A stretch of DNA of 33,657 bases. It comes from Caloramator sp. (GTDB lineage Bacteria > Bacillota > Clostridia > Clostridiales > Caloramatoraceae). Of this stretch, positions 26,574-33,066 are shown piece after piece. The notes beneath the pieces were generated by a model that was not told where the DNA came from, did no database searches, and worked only from the letters and a program-made list of their open reading frames with translations. A program made the position numbers and the translations under genes. How positions within the stretch are numbered: position 1 is the first letter of the stretch; each line of letters begins with the position of its first letter. Location of the stretch: assembly GCA_026417075.1 (NCBI GenBank), contig JAOADY010000025.1, positions 1 through 33,657 on the forward strand. Direction: 5' to 3'.

Positions 26574-27413
26574 ATGAAAAAAGTAATAATATTTATATTG
26601 GTAATAATGTTAAGTATTAATATTAATGTTTTAGGTGCTACTAAAACGACAATAAAGAAATCAAAAGTTACAAATAATAATGATATTTTTTATTATAAAG
26701 TATCTTTAAATTTAATAGAACAAACAAAACAGTTTATTAATGTGTGTGAAGAATCAGATGATGAATTAGAAATAGAAGATTGTATAACAACATTAGAAAA
26801 TGCTTTAACTGCAAGTAATATAATAAATTATGCAAAATTAAAAATAAAAGATAAAGCTAAAGTAAAGGATATAGAAAAAAGGGTAAAAGCATTAAATATA
26901 GAAAAGTGTATACAAAAAGCAAAACAAAAGGTAAATACAATAATAGCAGAAAAAGAAAGGAAAGCATTTCTTGAAGCAGAGCAAAGGAAAGAAGAAATAA
27001 AGAAAAACAGAGAATTTTACCAAGATGAAGTAATAAGATTGGTAAATGAAGAGAGAGTAAAAAACGGTTTAAAGCCACTTGTAAAAGATGCTCGCTTAAT
27101 GCAGTCAGCAAAACTAAAAGCAGAGGATATGGCAGTAAACAATTATATAAGTCATACTTCAACAACACCGGGGTTAGAAAATTTGTTAAATATATATAAA
27201 GTGGTAGGTATAAAATATTTTAGTGCAGCAGGGGAAAATTTAGCACTAGGTTTTACAAATGCAGAAGCAGTAATGCAAGGGTGGATGAGTTCAGAAGGGC
27301 ATAGAAAAAACATATTAACACCAGAGTATACGAAAATAGGTGTAAGTTTAGATGTGGGTAAAAAGGGAGAGCTTTATTGGGTGCAGCATTTTCTTACTGA
27401 AAGTAATGAATAG
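26574..27413 (+). CDS. Secreted CAP/SCP-domain protein (YkwD-like)
   Basis: 279 residues from the ATG at 26574, which follows AAAGGTTGA; the earlier in-frame ATG at 26526 would bury the signal peptide. A signal peptide covers 1-21 (MKKVIIFILVIML, cleavage probably after VLG). Residues about 40-150 are highly charged, Lys/Glu-rich and probably helical. The CAP domain (about 152-275) has LVNEERVKNGLKPL, SHTS (His194), GENLALGF (Glu221) and SEGHRKNILTPEYTKIGV (Glu241, His243). CAP proteins are extracellular with varied roles; bacterial members are poorly understood and some are spore- or cell-surface associated. It is a lone plus-strand gene at the start of the accessory region and ends at a long hairpin terminator. 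Confidence 0.9.
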   Translation: MKKVIIFILVIMLSININVLGATKTTIKKSKVTNNNDIFYYKVSLNLIEQTKQFINVCEESDDELEIEDCITTLENALTASNIINYAKLKIKDKAKVKDIEKRVKALNIEKCIQKAKQKVNTIIAEKERKAFLEAEQRKEEIKKNREFYQDEVIRLVNEERVKNGLKPLVKDARLMQSAKLKAEDMAVNNYISHTSTTPGLENLLNIYKVVGIKYFSAAGENLALGFTNAEAVMQGWMSSEGHRKNILTPEYTKIGVSLDVGKKGELYWVQHFLTESNE

Positions 27414-27506
27414 TTAAAATAGAGAGGTTTTACCCTTCTAATGTTGCATCAAAGTAAAAACTACTTGTTGACAATCACAATTGGAAATAATTAAAACTAA
27501 AAAAAT

Positions 27507-27564
27507 AAGCCTCTTTGTGTTTTAATAGTTTTGATTAGAAACTAAACACAAAGGAGGCTTTTTT
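27507..27564 (+). terminator. Long hairpin terminator after the CAP gene
   Basis: AAGCCTC-TTTGTGTTT pairs with AAACACAAAGGAGGCTT (one bulged G), with a further TAGTTT/AAACTA inner stem, then TTTTTT. The U-tract ends exactly where the IS66-family relic begins (27565), suggesting insertion next to the T-run. Confidence 0.8.
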
Positions 27565-28061
27565 GTAAGCGTCAAAAAATCTCCGTATTCACTACCCATT
27601 TATACTTTGATAAAATAAATCCAGTAGAGTAATCTGTAAAGCCTTCTACTGAATTTTTATCTTTTATTCATGAATATTTTTACTTTCAAGTTTTAATTCA
27701 CAAGGAAACTCTTTTGACCAAGGCATATATCTTAACAGCGCAACTACATCTTTCTTATCAAAATTACAAAACACATCCATAAGATAAACTAAATACTTTT
27801 CAATATTTAGATCATTTGCTTTAGTCGTTTCCGCTATGGATAATTGCACTTGTTTTTGCTCCTTTAGGCGAAAAAACAATTTTTTCTTCCAAGAACAAAA
27901 GGCTTTATTGCTCTCTCAGTTCCGTTATCATCAATCTTTAAGAAGCCATCAGTCGATATTGTTTATCCCATGTACTTTCCATAACAGATACCTCCTTTTT
28001 TATACCTGTAATTTTATCAGGAGTATCTGCCTATTTCTATGCGTCTATTTTTGACGCTTAC
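27565..28061 (-). mobile_element. Internally deleted IS66-family element
   Basis: About 497 bases bounded by inverted ends GTAAGCGTCAAAAA at both sides (27565-27578 and 28048-28061), the GTAAGCG start being typical of IS66-family ends. On the minus strand, from the right end: a good ribosome binding site and the start of an IS66 first ORF (MESTWDKQYRLM). This is then fused to the C-terminal part of the IS66 transposase, with frameshifts. No clear 8-base target duplication is visible. It abuts the repeat at 28062-28103. Confidence 0.75.
27664..27982 (-). pseudogene. IS66 transposase remnant (ORF1 start joined to TnpC C-terminus)
   Basis: Reading on the minus strand from an ATG at 27982, a dozen codons resemble an IS66 accessory ORF (MESTWDKQYRLM). 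After a break comes TERAIKPFVLGRKNCFF, then in another frame KGAKTSAIIHS, then in a third frame SIAETTKANDLNIEKYLVYL to the stop at 27664. These are the ERAIKPFVxGRKNWLF, KGAxxSA and ETAKANGLN.xxYLxYL signatures of the IS66 transposase C-terminus. At least two frameshifts and a large internal deletion make it non-functional. Confidence 0.8.
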
Positions 28062-28103
28062 TTTTATTTTGATTTTTTTAAATTAATTTATTGTGATGTG
28101 TAA
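28062..28103 (+). repeat. Stray copy of the transposon terminal repeat, next to the IS66 relic
   Basis: About 40 bases, reading on the minus strand ACACATCACAATAAATTAA followed by TTTAAAAAAATCAAAATAAAA, match the outer half of the terminal inverted repeat at 29207-29246 with few differences. It has the orientation of the right end of that element. It stops exactly at the IS66 relic boundary, so it is the end of a second, largely lost copy. Confidence 0.75.
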
Positions 28104-28119
28104 TAAATATTTTAGGCAT

Positions 28120-28147
28120 AAAAAAAGAGGAAGTAGCCTTTGCCACT
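28120..28147 (-). terminator. Probable terminator after the Rpn gene
   Basis: On the minus strand AGTGGC and GCTACT pair (one G-U) around AAAG, followed after a few bases by UUUUUUU. Weaker than the other terminators here. Confidence 0.55.
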
Positions 28148-28162
28148 AGATTATTTATTTTT

Positions 28163-29092
28163 TTAATGTACTTGATTATTCATCTCTGACTTTATCTTGT
28201 TTATTTCGTCTTTTGTAAGTCCTGTAGCTTTTATTATCATTTCTAAGTTAACACCTAATGCAATTAGATTTCTTGCAACATTTATTGTTGCTTCCATTTT
28301 TCCTTCCATTTTTCCCTCTTCTCTCCCTTTTTCTTCAGCCACATGAAGTCTTGTCATCTCATCCCTTATTGTAGCCATCTTTGCTTCATATTCCATTCGT
28401 GCCTTTTTATCTTTGCTTATTATTTTTAAAAGGTTGTATGCGTAATTGATGTCTTCATTCTTCTTTGAAAGCACATCAATCACCTCCTTATTTCCATCTA
28501 TGAATTCCATCCACATTACTAATGGATCATTTTCATCCCTTGGTATCTCAGGGTTATACAGCTTCTTTAACTCTAAGAAGTGTATTTCTAAAACATCCGT
28601 TAACTTAAATTTAGTTTCATCCTCAAATATGTGAAATGTTGAATTTAGCTTCTTTAAAGGCGTTACGTCAAAATCTACTATGTTTATTGTTATGCACTTT
28701 TTAAGGTCTGTGTATTTTCCACCTGACTCTATTTGTTGATTATACATCTTACTCCAGTAAAAGAGAGTCCTTTCTGCCATATAGCCGATATCAAGTATCT
28801 GTACTTCTATGTCTATCTCTTTTTGGTCTTTTGTTTTTACTCTAACATCTAGAACACCTTTTTTATCTTTTTCATGGTTCTTTATTAGTTCGCTATTTAG
28901 TATTTCTAAACCTTCAAGCTCTTCTTTTGGTACTTTCAACACTGCACTTAGAAAAGATATTAATACTTGTTTGTGTTTTTCATTGCCGAATATATGTTTA
29001 AAGACAAAATCTATTTTAGGTGGTATTAATTTGTTATCATTGTATGCATTTTGAATTTCAATTCGCTTATTTTCTTTTTTACTCTTAGGCAT
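28163..29092 (-). CDS. Rpn-family PD-(D/E)XK nuclease / putative transposase
   Basis: 309 residues from the ATG at 29092 (GGAGGT at ideal distance). It opens PPKIDFVFKHIFGNEKHKQVLISFLSAVL, the family signature. The nuclease core is seen as LDVRVKT (Asp82) and IDIEVQI (Glu96-x-Gln98), then MAERTLFYWSKMY. The C-terminal tail has the typical EEKGREEGKMEGKME repeat and a short helical end. Rpn proteins in E. coli (RpnA-E) are DNA endonucleases that promote RecA-independent recombination; many copies are annotated as transposases without proof, and some may have defence roles. The frame is intact although relics flank it on both sides, so it may still be expressed. Confidence 0.9.
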   Translation of the reverse strand: MPKSKKENKRIEIQNAYNDNKLIPPKIDFVFKHIFGNEKHKQVLISFLSAVLKVPKEELEGLEILNSELIKNHEKDKKGVLDVRVKTKDQKEIDIEVQILDIGYMAERTLFYWSKMYNQQIESGGKYTDLKKCITINIVDFDVTPLKKLNSTFHIFEDETKFKLTDVLEIHFLELKKLYNPEIPRDENDPLVMWMEFIDGNKEVIDVLSKKNEDINYAYNLLKIISKDKKARMEYEAKMATIRDEMTRLHVAEEKGREEGKMEGKMEATINVARNLIALGVNLEMIIKATGLTKDEINKIKSEMNNQVH

Positions 29093-29206
29093 ACTATATA
29101 CCTCCAATATCTTTATTAATATTTTAGCAGGATTTTGAATTTTATGCTACTATTTATGATACTTCAACTGTTATATGTGATGAGGATGCCAGTTAATAAT
29201 TATTGG

Positions 29207-29291
29207 TACATATCACAATAAATTAACTTAAAAAAATCAAAATAAAACAACCTAAAAAAACAACTAAAACACATAAAAAACAGCAAATTCA
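29207..29291 (+). repeat. Left terminal inverted repeat of the transposon relic
   Basis: Begins TACATATCACAATAAATTAA. It contains similar subrepeats (ACAACCTAAAAAA, ACAACTAAAACA) that could be multiple transposase-binding sites. It matches the complement of 29783-29868 with about eight differences. Confidence 0.85.
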
Positions 29292-29363
29292 AAGGTTTCC
29301 CGTGATACAGCTAAAAAAGCTGTAGAATTTTTACCATTTAATGTTATGGAGGATAAAAAATGA
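29277..29363 (+). pseudogene. C-terminal fragment of a transposase
   Basis: 28 codons open from the terminal repeat to a TGA at 29361-29363, including VSRDTAKKAVEFLPFNVM. The stop overlaps the ATG of the next gene and a GGAGG lies inside the end, an arrangement normal for a coupled transposase-ATPase pair. The rest of the transposase is missing. Identification as a transposase rests on context, not on a catalytic motif. Confidence 0.5.
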
Positions 29364-29550
29364 TGTTTACAGCATATTATAATATGGATTTTAATCCTTT
29401 TAGTAATGAAATTGAAACAAAGTATAATTTTATATCTAATGATTTTACACAGGCTACCGTCAAACTTGAAATATTGCGTACACATAAGGGAATATGGATT
29501 CTAAAAATCCACGTATCGTTGTATTTAGTGGACAGCCAAAATTTTTATAG
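29360..29550 (+). pseudogene. Truncated TniB/ExeA-like transposition ATPase
   Basis: The N-terminal 40 or so residues (MMFTAYYNMDFNPFSNEI, SNDFTQATVKLEILRTHKGI) match the start of NPF-type AAA ATPases that accompany transposases. The next expected piece, the GxPGSGKT P-loop, is absent. After the join at about 29490, a different frame reads NPRIVVFSGQPKFL, like the GQP motif near the end of such ATPases, then a stop. An internal deletion has therefore removed the core. Confidence 0.65.
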
Positions 29551-29616
29551 TTTCTTGTCTGACAAGGGGATAGGGCAATGTAGGGATACAACCTGAGCAC
29601 TTATCAGAACTCTATA

Positions 29617-29673
29617 CAAGATGTATGAAAAAGGGTGGTATAATATCAATACTACCTTTTTTCATACATCTTG
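29617..29673 (+). repeat. 24-bp hairpin inside the transposon relic
   Basis: The 24-base arm 29617-29640 (CAAGATGTATGAAAAAGGG...) pairs with 29650-29673 along its whole length, with two G-U pairs and no mismatch, around a nine-base loop. No U-tract follows. It could be a structured RNA, a recombination site or a nested palindromic insertion. Confidence 0.75.
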
Positions 29674-29701
29674 AAAGAAAAAATGCAATAAATCCCGGGG
29701 G

Positions 29702-29724
29702 TTGGGGCAAAGCCCCAATTTTTT
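29702..29724 (+). terminator. Rho-independent terminator in the transposon relic
   Basis: TTGGGGC and GCCCCAA around AAA, followed by TTTTTT. It reads on the plus strand, in the direction of the relic genes, and probably ended the original transposition operon. It is noticeably more G/C-rich than its surroundings. Confidence 0.85.
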
Positions 29725-29782
29725 AACATATCTTATTGTATTATAATTTGATTTTTTTAAGATTTTTGATGGAGCAAATTAT

Positions 29783-29868
29783 TTAATCTGCCGTTTTTTT
29801 ATATGTTTTAGTTGCTTTTTTAGGTTGTTTTATTTTTATTTTTTCAAGTTAATTTATTCTGATATGTA
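29783..29868 (-). repeat. Right terminal inverted repeat of the transposon relic
   Basis: Read on the minus strand it begins TACATATCAGAATAAATTAA and continues in parallel with the left repeat to about CGGCAGATT. Eight or so differences from the left copy show it is no longer under selection or has diverged. Confidence 0.85.
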
Positions 29869-29882
29869 ACATGTAAATAAGC

Positions 29883-29919
29883 AGGCTGTGATAATTTCAA
29901 TTTATAATTATCACAGCCT
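29883..29919 (-). terminator. Terminator-like hairpin after the cotS-like gene
   Basis: AGGCTGTGATAATT (29883-29896) and AATTATCACAGCCT (29906-29919) are perfect 14-base inverted repeats. The downstream U-tract is poor on the minus strand (GCUUAUUU), so termination efficiency is uncertain. Confidence 0.65.
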
Positions 29920-29936
29920 TATATTTTTAAATCAGC

Positions 29937-30929
29937 TTACATTATTTCATTCATCTTTTCAAGAAAAGCCATATATTTTTCTCTTTCATCAATTATTTCA
30001 TTAATCTTCTTTGTAAAAGAAAACTCATTCCATCCAGCTTCCTTATAATAATATCTGTTTGCAAGCCTCCAAAACCTTTGAGGAAATATCAAAAGAGTTT
30101 TAAGTATATTGTATTCCTCCCTTGATATAGGTCTTATACTGTTATAGGAAGAGAGTATAATCTTTGCGTAATCAACGTTCCAGTTAAGCCTCTTTAAAGA
30201 TTTTATCATCAAAGTTGCAACATCATATATTTGTACCTCTGATTTACAGTAATCAAAATCAACTATATGAGCGTTATCGCTACTGTCAAATATTATATTA
30301 TGGTAAGTATAATCATGATGGCAGAGGACGCTCTCTTTTATTGATTCATTACATACTTTATAGTATGAATCCCTATCTAAAAAATTAATAGCTTCCTTTG
30401 CAAGATTAATATAGAAATCTACATTAGACATATATATTTCATCAAACTCACTCTTTTTTTTATTTTTTCTTGCTATATCATACATCTTATTAAGGGTTGA
30501 AACTCTTTTTTCAAGGGTTGTCGGCAATTTCCCTATATCATTTCTTACTTTAAGATTTTCATCTGGAATAAACCCCCTTGCTGATAAATGAAAACACGCA
30601 AGATTTGCAGAGGCTTTTTTCAAGTCTTCAATCTTTTTGAAATCGCACTCCCTGCCTTCAATCCATTCAGTTACAACATATATGTCATCGTTGACTAATG
30701 CATAGGGGGATCCATCTAAAGCTAAAACATATTTATCTACCCTTTCATAACCATTTTGTATAATGTGTTCCTTGGCTTTATATAAATACATAATCTTTTG
30801 GATTCCATAGTTTACCTTTTTTAAACACTTGTTACCTTTATCAGTTTTTAACAAATATACTCCCTTCATTGGCACTAATTCATATATTCGAAATCCGAAC
30901 TGATTTGATATTTCGGTTTCACGTACCAT
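29937..30929 (-). CDS. cotS: CotS-family spore coat protein (kinase-like)
   Basis: 330 residues with an aminoglycoside-phosphotransferase/kinase-like fold. N-lobe features include GVYLLKTDKGNKCLKKV with a probable ATP-binding Lys and the hinge TEWIEGREC. The catalytic loop is HHDYTYHN (204-211, Asp206 and Asn211) and the metal-binding motif IVDFDYC (Asp224). CotS-type proteins are components of the inner coat in Bacillus, and Clostridia carry several paralogues. The active-site residues are intact, unlike in pseudokinases. AAGGGGG supports the ATG. It is divergent from pepF. A glycosyltransferase similar to CotSA lies 2 kb away at 33067, recalling the Bacillus cotSA-cotS pair. Confidence 0.9.
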   Translation of the reverse strand: MVRETEISNQFGFRIYELVPMKGVYLLKTDKGNKCLKKVNYGIQKIMYLYKAKEHIIQNGYERVDKYVLALDGSPYALVNDDIYVVTEWIEGRECDFKKIEDLKKASANLACFHLSARGFIPDENLKVRNDIGKLPTTLEKRVSTLNKMYDIARKNKKKSEFDEIYMSNVDFYINLAKEAINFLDRDSYYKVCNESIKESVLCHHDYTYHNIIFDSSDNAHIVDFDYCKSEVQIYDVATLMIKSLKRLNWNVDYAKIILSSYNSIRPISREEYNILKTLLIFPQRFWRLANRYYYKEAGWNEFSFTKKINEIIDEREKYMAFLEKMNEIM

Positions 30930-31047
30930 ACAATCGCCCCCTTATCTATTTTATATGTTAATGCTTTATTATATATGATAAAATTTGGGGAGAAGAATAA
31001 TTTTTATTATGATACTTAATTTGAAAATAGAAATTAAAATATAAATA

Positions 31048-31076
31048 TTGATTATACTTTTCTTTAAAACTAAAAT
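31048..31076 (+). promoter_or_regulatory. Possible sigma-A promoter of pepF
   Basis: TTGATT (31048-31053), 17 bases, TAAAAT (31071-31076), the same hexamers as the pyrG promoter. The predicted start is about 34 bases before the pepF ATG. Confidence 0.5.
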
Positions 31077-31116
31077 ATAATTATAATACTAATTTTTTCT
31101 AAAGGGGGTAATTTTT

Positions 31117-32880
31117 ATGAATATGCGCTGGAGCCTCGATGATCTTTATACATCCTATGATTCTAAAGAGTTTTTAGATGATTTAAAACTTTGCGATGAA
31201 AAAATCGATGAATTTATAAGCTTTACAGAAAATCTTGACAATAAGGATTCTTTAAAGGCAATTGAAGAATACATAGAAATGTCAAAAAATTTCGGTCATT
31301 TATATTCCCGCCTTACAAGCTATGTATCTTTAATTTTAAGCGTTGATGTTAACGATACTAAAGCATTAAACTACCTTGAAAAACTTGAAGATAAAATAAC
31401 ATCCCTTACAAAGCCCCAGGTAGAATTTCAAAAATGGCTCAAGGGATTAGATAATTTAGATGAGATAATATCAAAATCTGATCTTTTAAAGGAACACGAA
31501 TTTTTTATTAAAGAAATCAATAAAAAATCAAAATATCTTTTAGATACAAAGGAAGAAGTAATAATATCAAAGATGAAAACAACAGGTTCTATGGCATGGG
31601 CTAAACTTCAGGAAAATTTAATTTCAAACCATACTGTTGAAATTACAATAGATGGAACGCAGCAATCCCTTCCTCTTCCTGTTGTAAGAAACATGGCCTA
31701 TGAAAAGGATGCCTCTTTAAGGAAAAATGCCTATGAAGCAGAGCTAAAATCCTACGAAAAAATAGCAAAATCTTCAGCTGCCTGTCTTAATGGAATAAAG
31801 GGAGAAGTTATAACCCTTTGTAAATTAAGAGGATACAAATCACCTCTTGATAAAACTTTAGAGGATTCAAGGCTTGACAGAGAAACTCTTTTTGCTATGC
31901 TTGAGGCTATGAAAGAGAGCCTTCCTCATTTTAGAAAATACTTAAGGAAAAAGGCTGAAATATTAGGTCATAAAAATGGTCTTCCTTTCTATGATTTATT
32001 TGCACCTGTTGGAAATGCTGATATGAAATTTACCTATGATGAGGCAAGAGAATTCATAGTTGAAAATTTTAAAACCTTTAGCCCAAAACTTTCAAAGTTT
32101 ATTGATAATGCCTTTGAAAACAGATGGATAGATGCAGAACCAAGGAAAGGAAAACAAAGCGGTGCCTTTTGTGCAAATCTTCACTGCATAAGGCAATCGA
32201 GAATTATGGCTAACTTTACAGGAAGCTTTAACGATATGTCAACCCTTGCCCATGAACTTGGCCATGCTTTCCATGGAAACTGTCTCACCAGTGAAAGCTA
32301 CCTTAACTGTGATTATCCGATGCCCCTTGCAGAAACAGCATCAATTTTTAATGAAACTGTGATAACTAATGCAGCTCTTAAAAAAGCTTCAAAGGATGAA
32401 GCTCTTTCTATACTTGAAAATGGTCTTCAGGGCTCAACACAGGTTATTGTAGATATTTTAAGCAGATATATTTTTGAAACAGAAGTTTTTAGAAAAAGAG
32501 AAGAGAGCTCCCTTTCAGTTGAAGAATTGAAGGAAATAATGCTCCATGCACAAAGGCAAACCTATGGCGATGGGCTTGATGAAAATTATCTTCATCCTTA
32601 TATGTGGGTTTGCAAACCCCACTATTACTATGCTGACTGCAACTTCTACAACTTCCCCTACGCCTTTGGAGAACTCTTTGCAAAGGGGCTTTATGCTGAA
32701 TATGTAAAGAAGGGAAGCTCATTCTTTGAAGACTACGAAAACCTTCTTAAAGTTACTGGAAAAATGAAGGTTAGAGATGTCGCTCTAATTATGGGTATAG
32801 ACATTCACTCAATAGATTTTTGGAGAAGCTCCCTAAACGTTATAAAAGAGGATATAGAAAAATTTATAAGTCTTGTATAA
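31117..32880 (+). CDS. pepF: Oligoendopeptidase F (M3 family)
   Basis: Cytoplasmic zinc metallopeptidase that degrades short peptides; 587 residues, the usual size. The zinc site is HELGH at 379-383 with Glu406 (in LAETASIFNET) as probable third ligand. The substrate-side motif NFPYAFGELFAKGLY lies towards the C-terminus. The N-terminal 200 residues form the helical M3 lid domain, opening RWSLDDLYTSYDS. AAAGGGGG lies eight bases before the ATG at 31117; the second ATG (third codon) is too far away. It ends in a strong hairpin terminator that contains a repeated sequence. Confidence 0.96.
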   Translation: MNMRWSLDDLYTSYDSKEFLDDLKLCDEKIDEFISFTENLDNKDSLKAIEEYIEMSKNFGHLYSRLTSYVSLILSVDVNDTKALNYLEKLEDKITSLTKPQVEFQKWLKGLDNLDEIISKSDLLKEHEFFIKEINKKSKYLLDTKEEVIISKMKTTGSMAWAKLQENLISNHTVEITIDGTQQSLPLPVVRNMAYEKDASLRKNAYEAELKSYEKIAKSSAACLNGIKGEVITLCKLRGYKSPLDKTLEDSRLDRETLFAMLEAMKESLPHFRKYLRKKAEILGHKNGLPFYDLFAPVGNADMKFTYDEAREFIVENFKTFSPKLSKFIDNAFENRWIDAEPRKGKQSGAFCANLHCIRQSRIMANFTGSFNDMSTLAHELGHAFHGNCLTSESYLNCDYPMPLAETASIFNETVITNAALKKASKDEALSILENGLQGSTQVIVDILSRYIFETEVFRKREESSLSVEELKEIMLHAQRQTYGDGLDENYLHPYMWVCKPHYYYADCNFYNFPYAFGELFAKGLYAEYVKKGSSFFEDYENLLKVTGKMKVRDVALIMGIDIHSIDFWRSSLNVIKEDIEKFISLV

Positions 32881-32889
32881 AAAAGATAA

Positions 32890-32935
32890 AGAGGGCTGTC
32901 TGTATTATAAAATCTCTTAATGCAGACAGCCCTTT
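32890..32935 (+). terminator. Terminator after pepF, sharing a repeated sequence
   Basis: AGGGCTGTCTG (32892-32902) and CAGACAGCCCT (32923-32933) form a perfect 11-bp stem, followed by a U-containing run. The loop and right arm contain AAATCTCTTAATGC plus GACAGCCCT, also found at 21679-21701, where it lies in the opposite orientation to the neighbouring gene. Confidence 0.8.
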
Positions 32936-33008
32936 ATTTACATTTCACTTATGCGGATATTTTTTAACTTCCTTAAAAGCTATACTTTATCACTTATCAA
33001 CTCTGTGG

Positions 33009-33037
33009 CACATTATACTTTGATAATCCATATTATG
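33009..33037 (+). promoter_or_regulatory. Sigma-K-like promoter of the CotSA-like gene
   Basis: CACA (33009-33012), 16 bases, CATATTATG (33029-33037): the mACm-N16-CATANNNTA pattern with one mismatch. It has the identical -10 and spacing to the yabG promoter. The predicted start lies about 20 bases before the ATG at 33067. Confidence 0.5.
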
Positions 33038-33066
33038 TAGTGTAATTAATTTTAGGAAAGGTTTTT

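Larger units (their letters stand above)
29207..29868 (+). mobile_element. Relic of a transposase-plus-ATPase transposon with long terminal repeats
   Basis: A 662-base unit bounded by about 85-base terminal inverted repeats (roughly 90% identical by eye). Inside, in order on the plus strand: the last codons of a transposase, an overlapping start of an ATP-binding transposition protein with an internal deletion, a 24-bp hairpin and a U-tailed terminator. Two overlapping genes, with the ATPase second, resemble TniA/TniB- or Tn7-type elements found in Clostridia. No target duplication is evident. Confidence 0.75.

Noticed and set aside
26857-27168. Minus-strand Leu-rich frame of 103 codons within the CAP gene
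   Set aside because: The Leu richness is the complement of the Lys/Glu-rich stalk; it is a shadow, not a membrane protein gene.
27557-28069. Eight-base target duplication around the IS66 relic
   Set aside because: The flanks (GCTTTTTT and TTTTATTT) are only similar through T-richness.
29264-29485. Minus-strand frame of 73 codons in the transposon relic
   Set aside because: It is antisense to the transposase and ATPase fragments, which have recognisable motifs; it lacks a ribosome binding site and overlaps the terminal repeat.
29207-29868. CRISPR-like or RNA-guided system in the accessory region
   Set aside because: There is no repeat-spacer array and no Cas or TnpB signature; the repeats are terminal inverted repeats and the hairpin occurs once.
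29201-29875. Target-site duplication around the transposon relic
   Set aside because: Bases just outside the two repeat ends (ATTGG and ACATG) do not match, so no duplication can be claimed.
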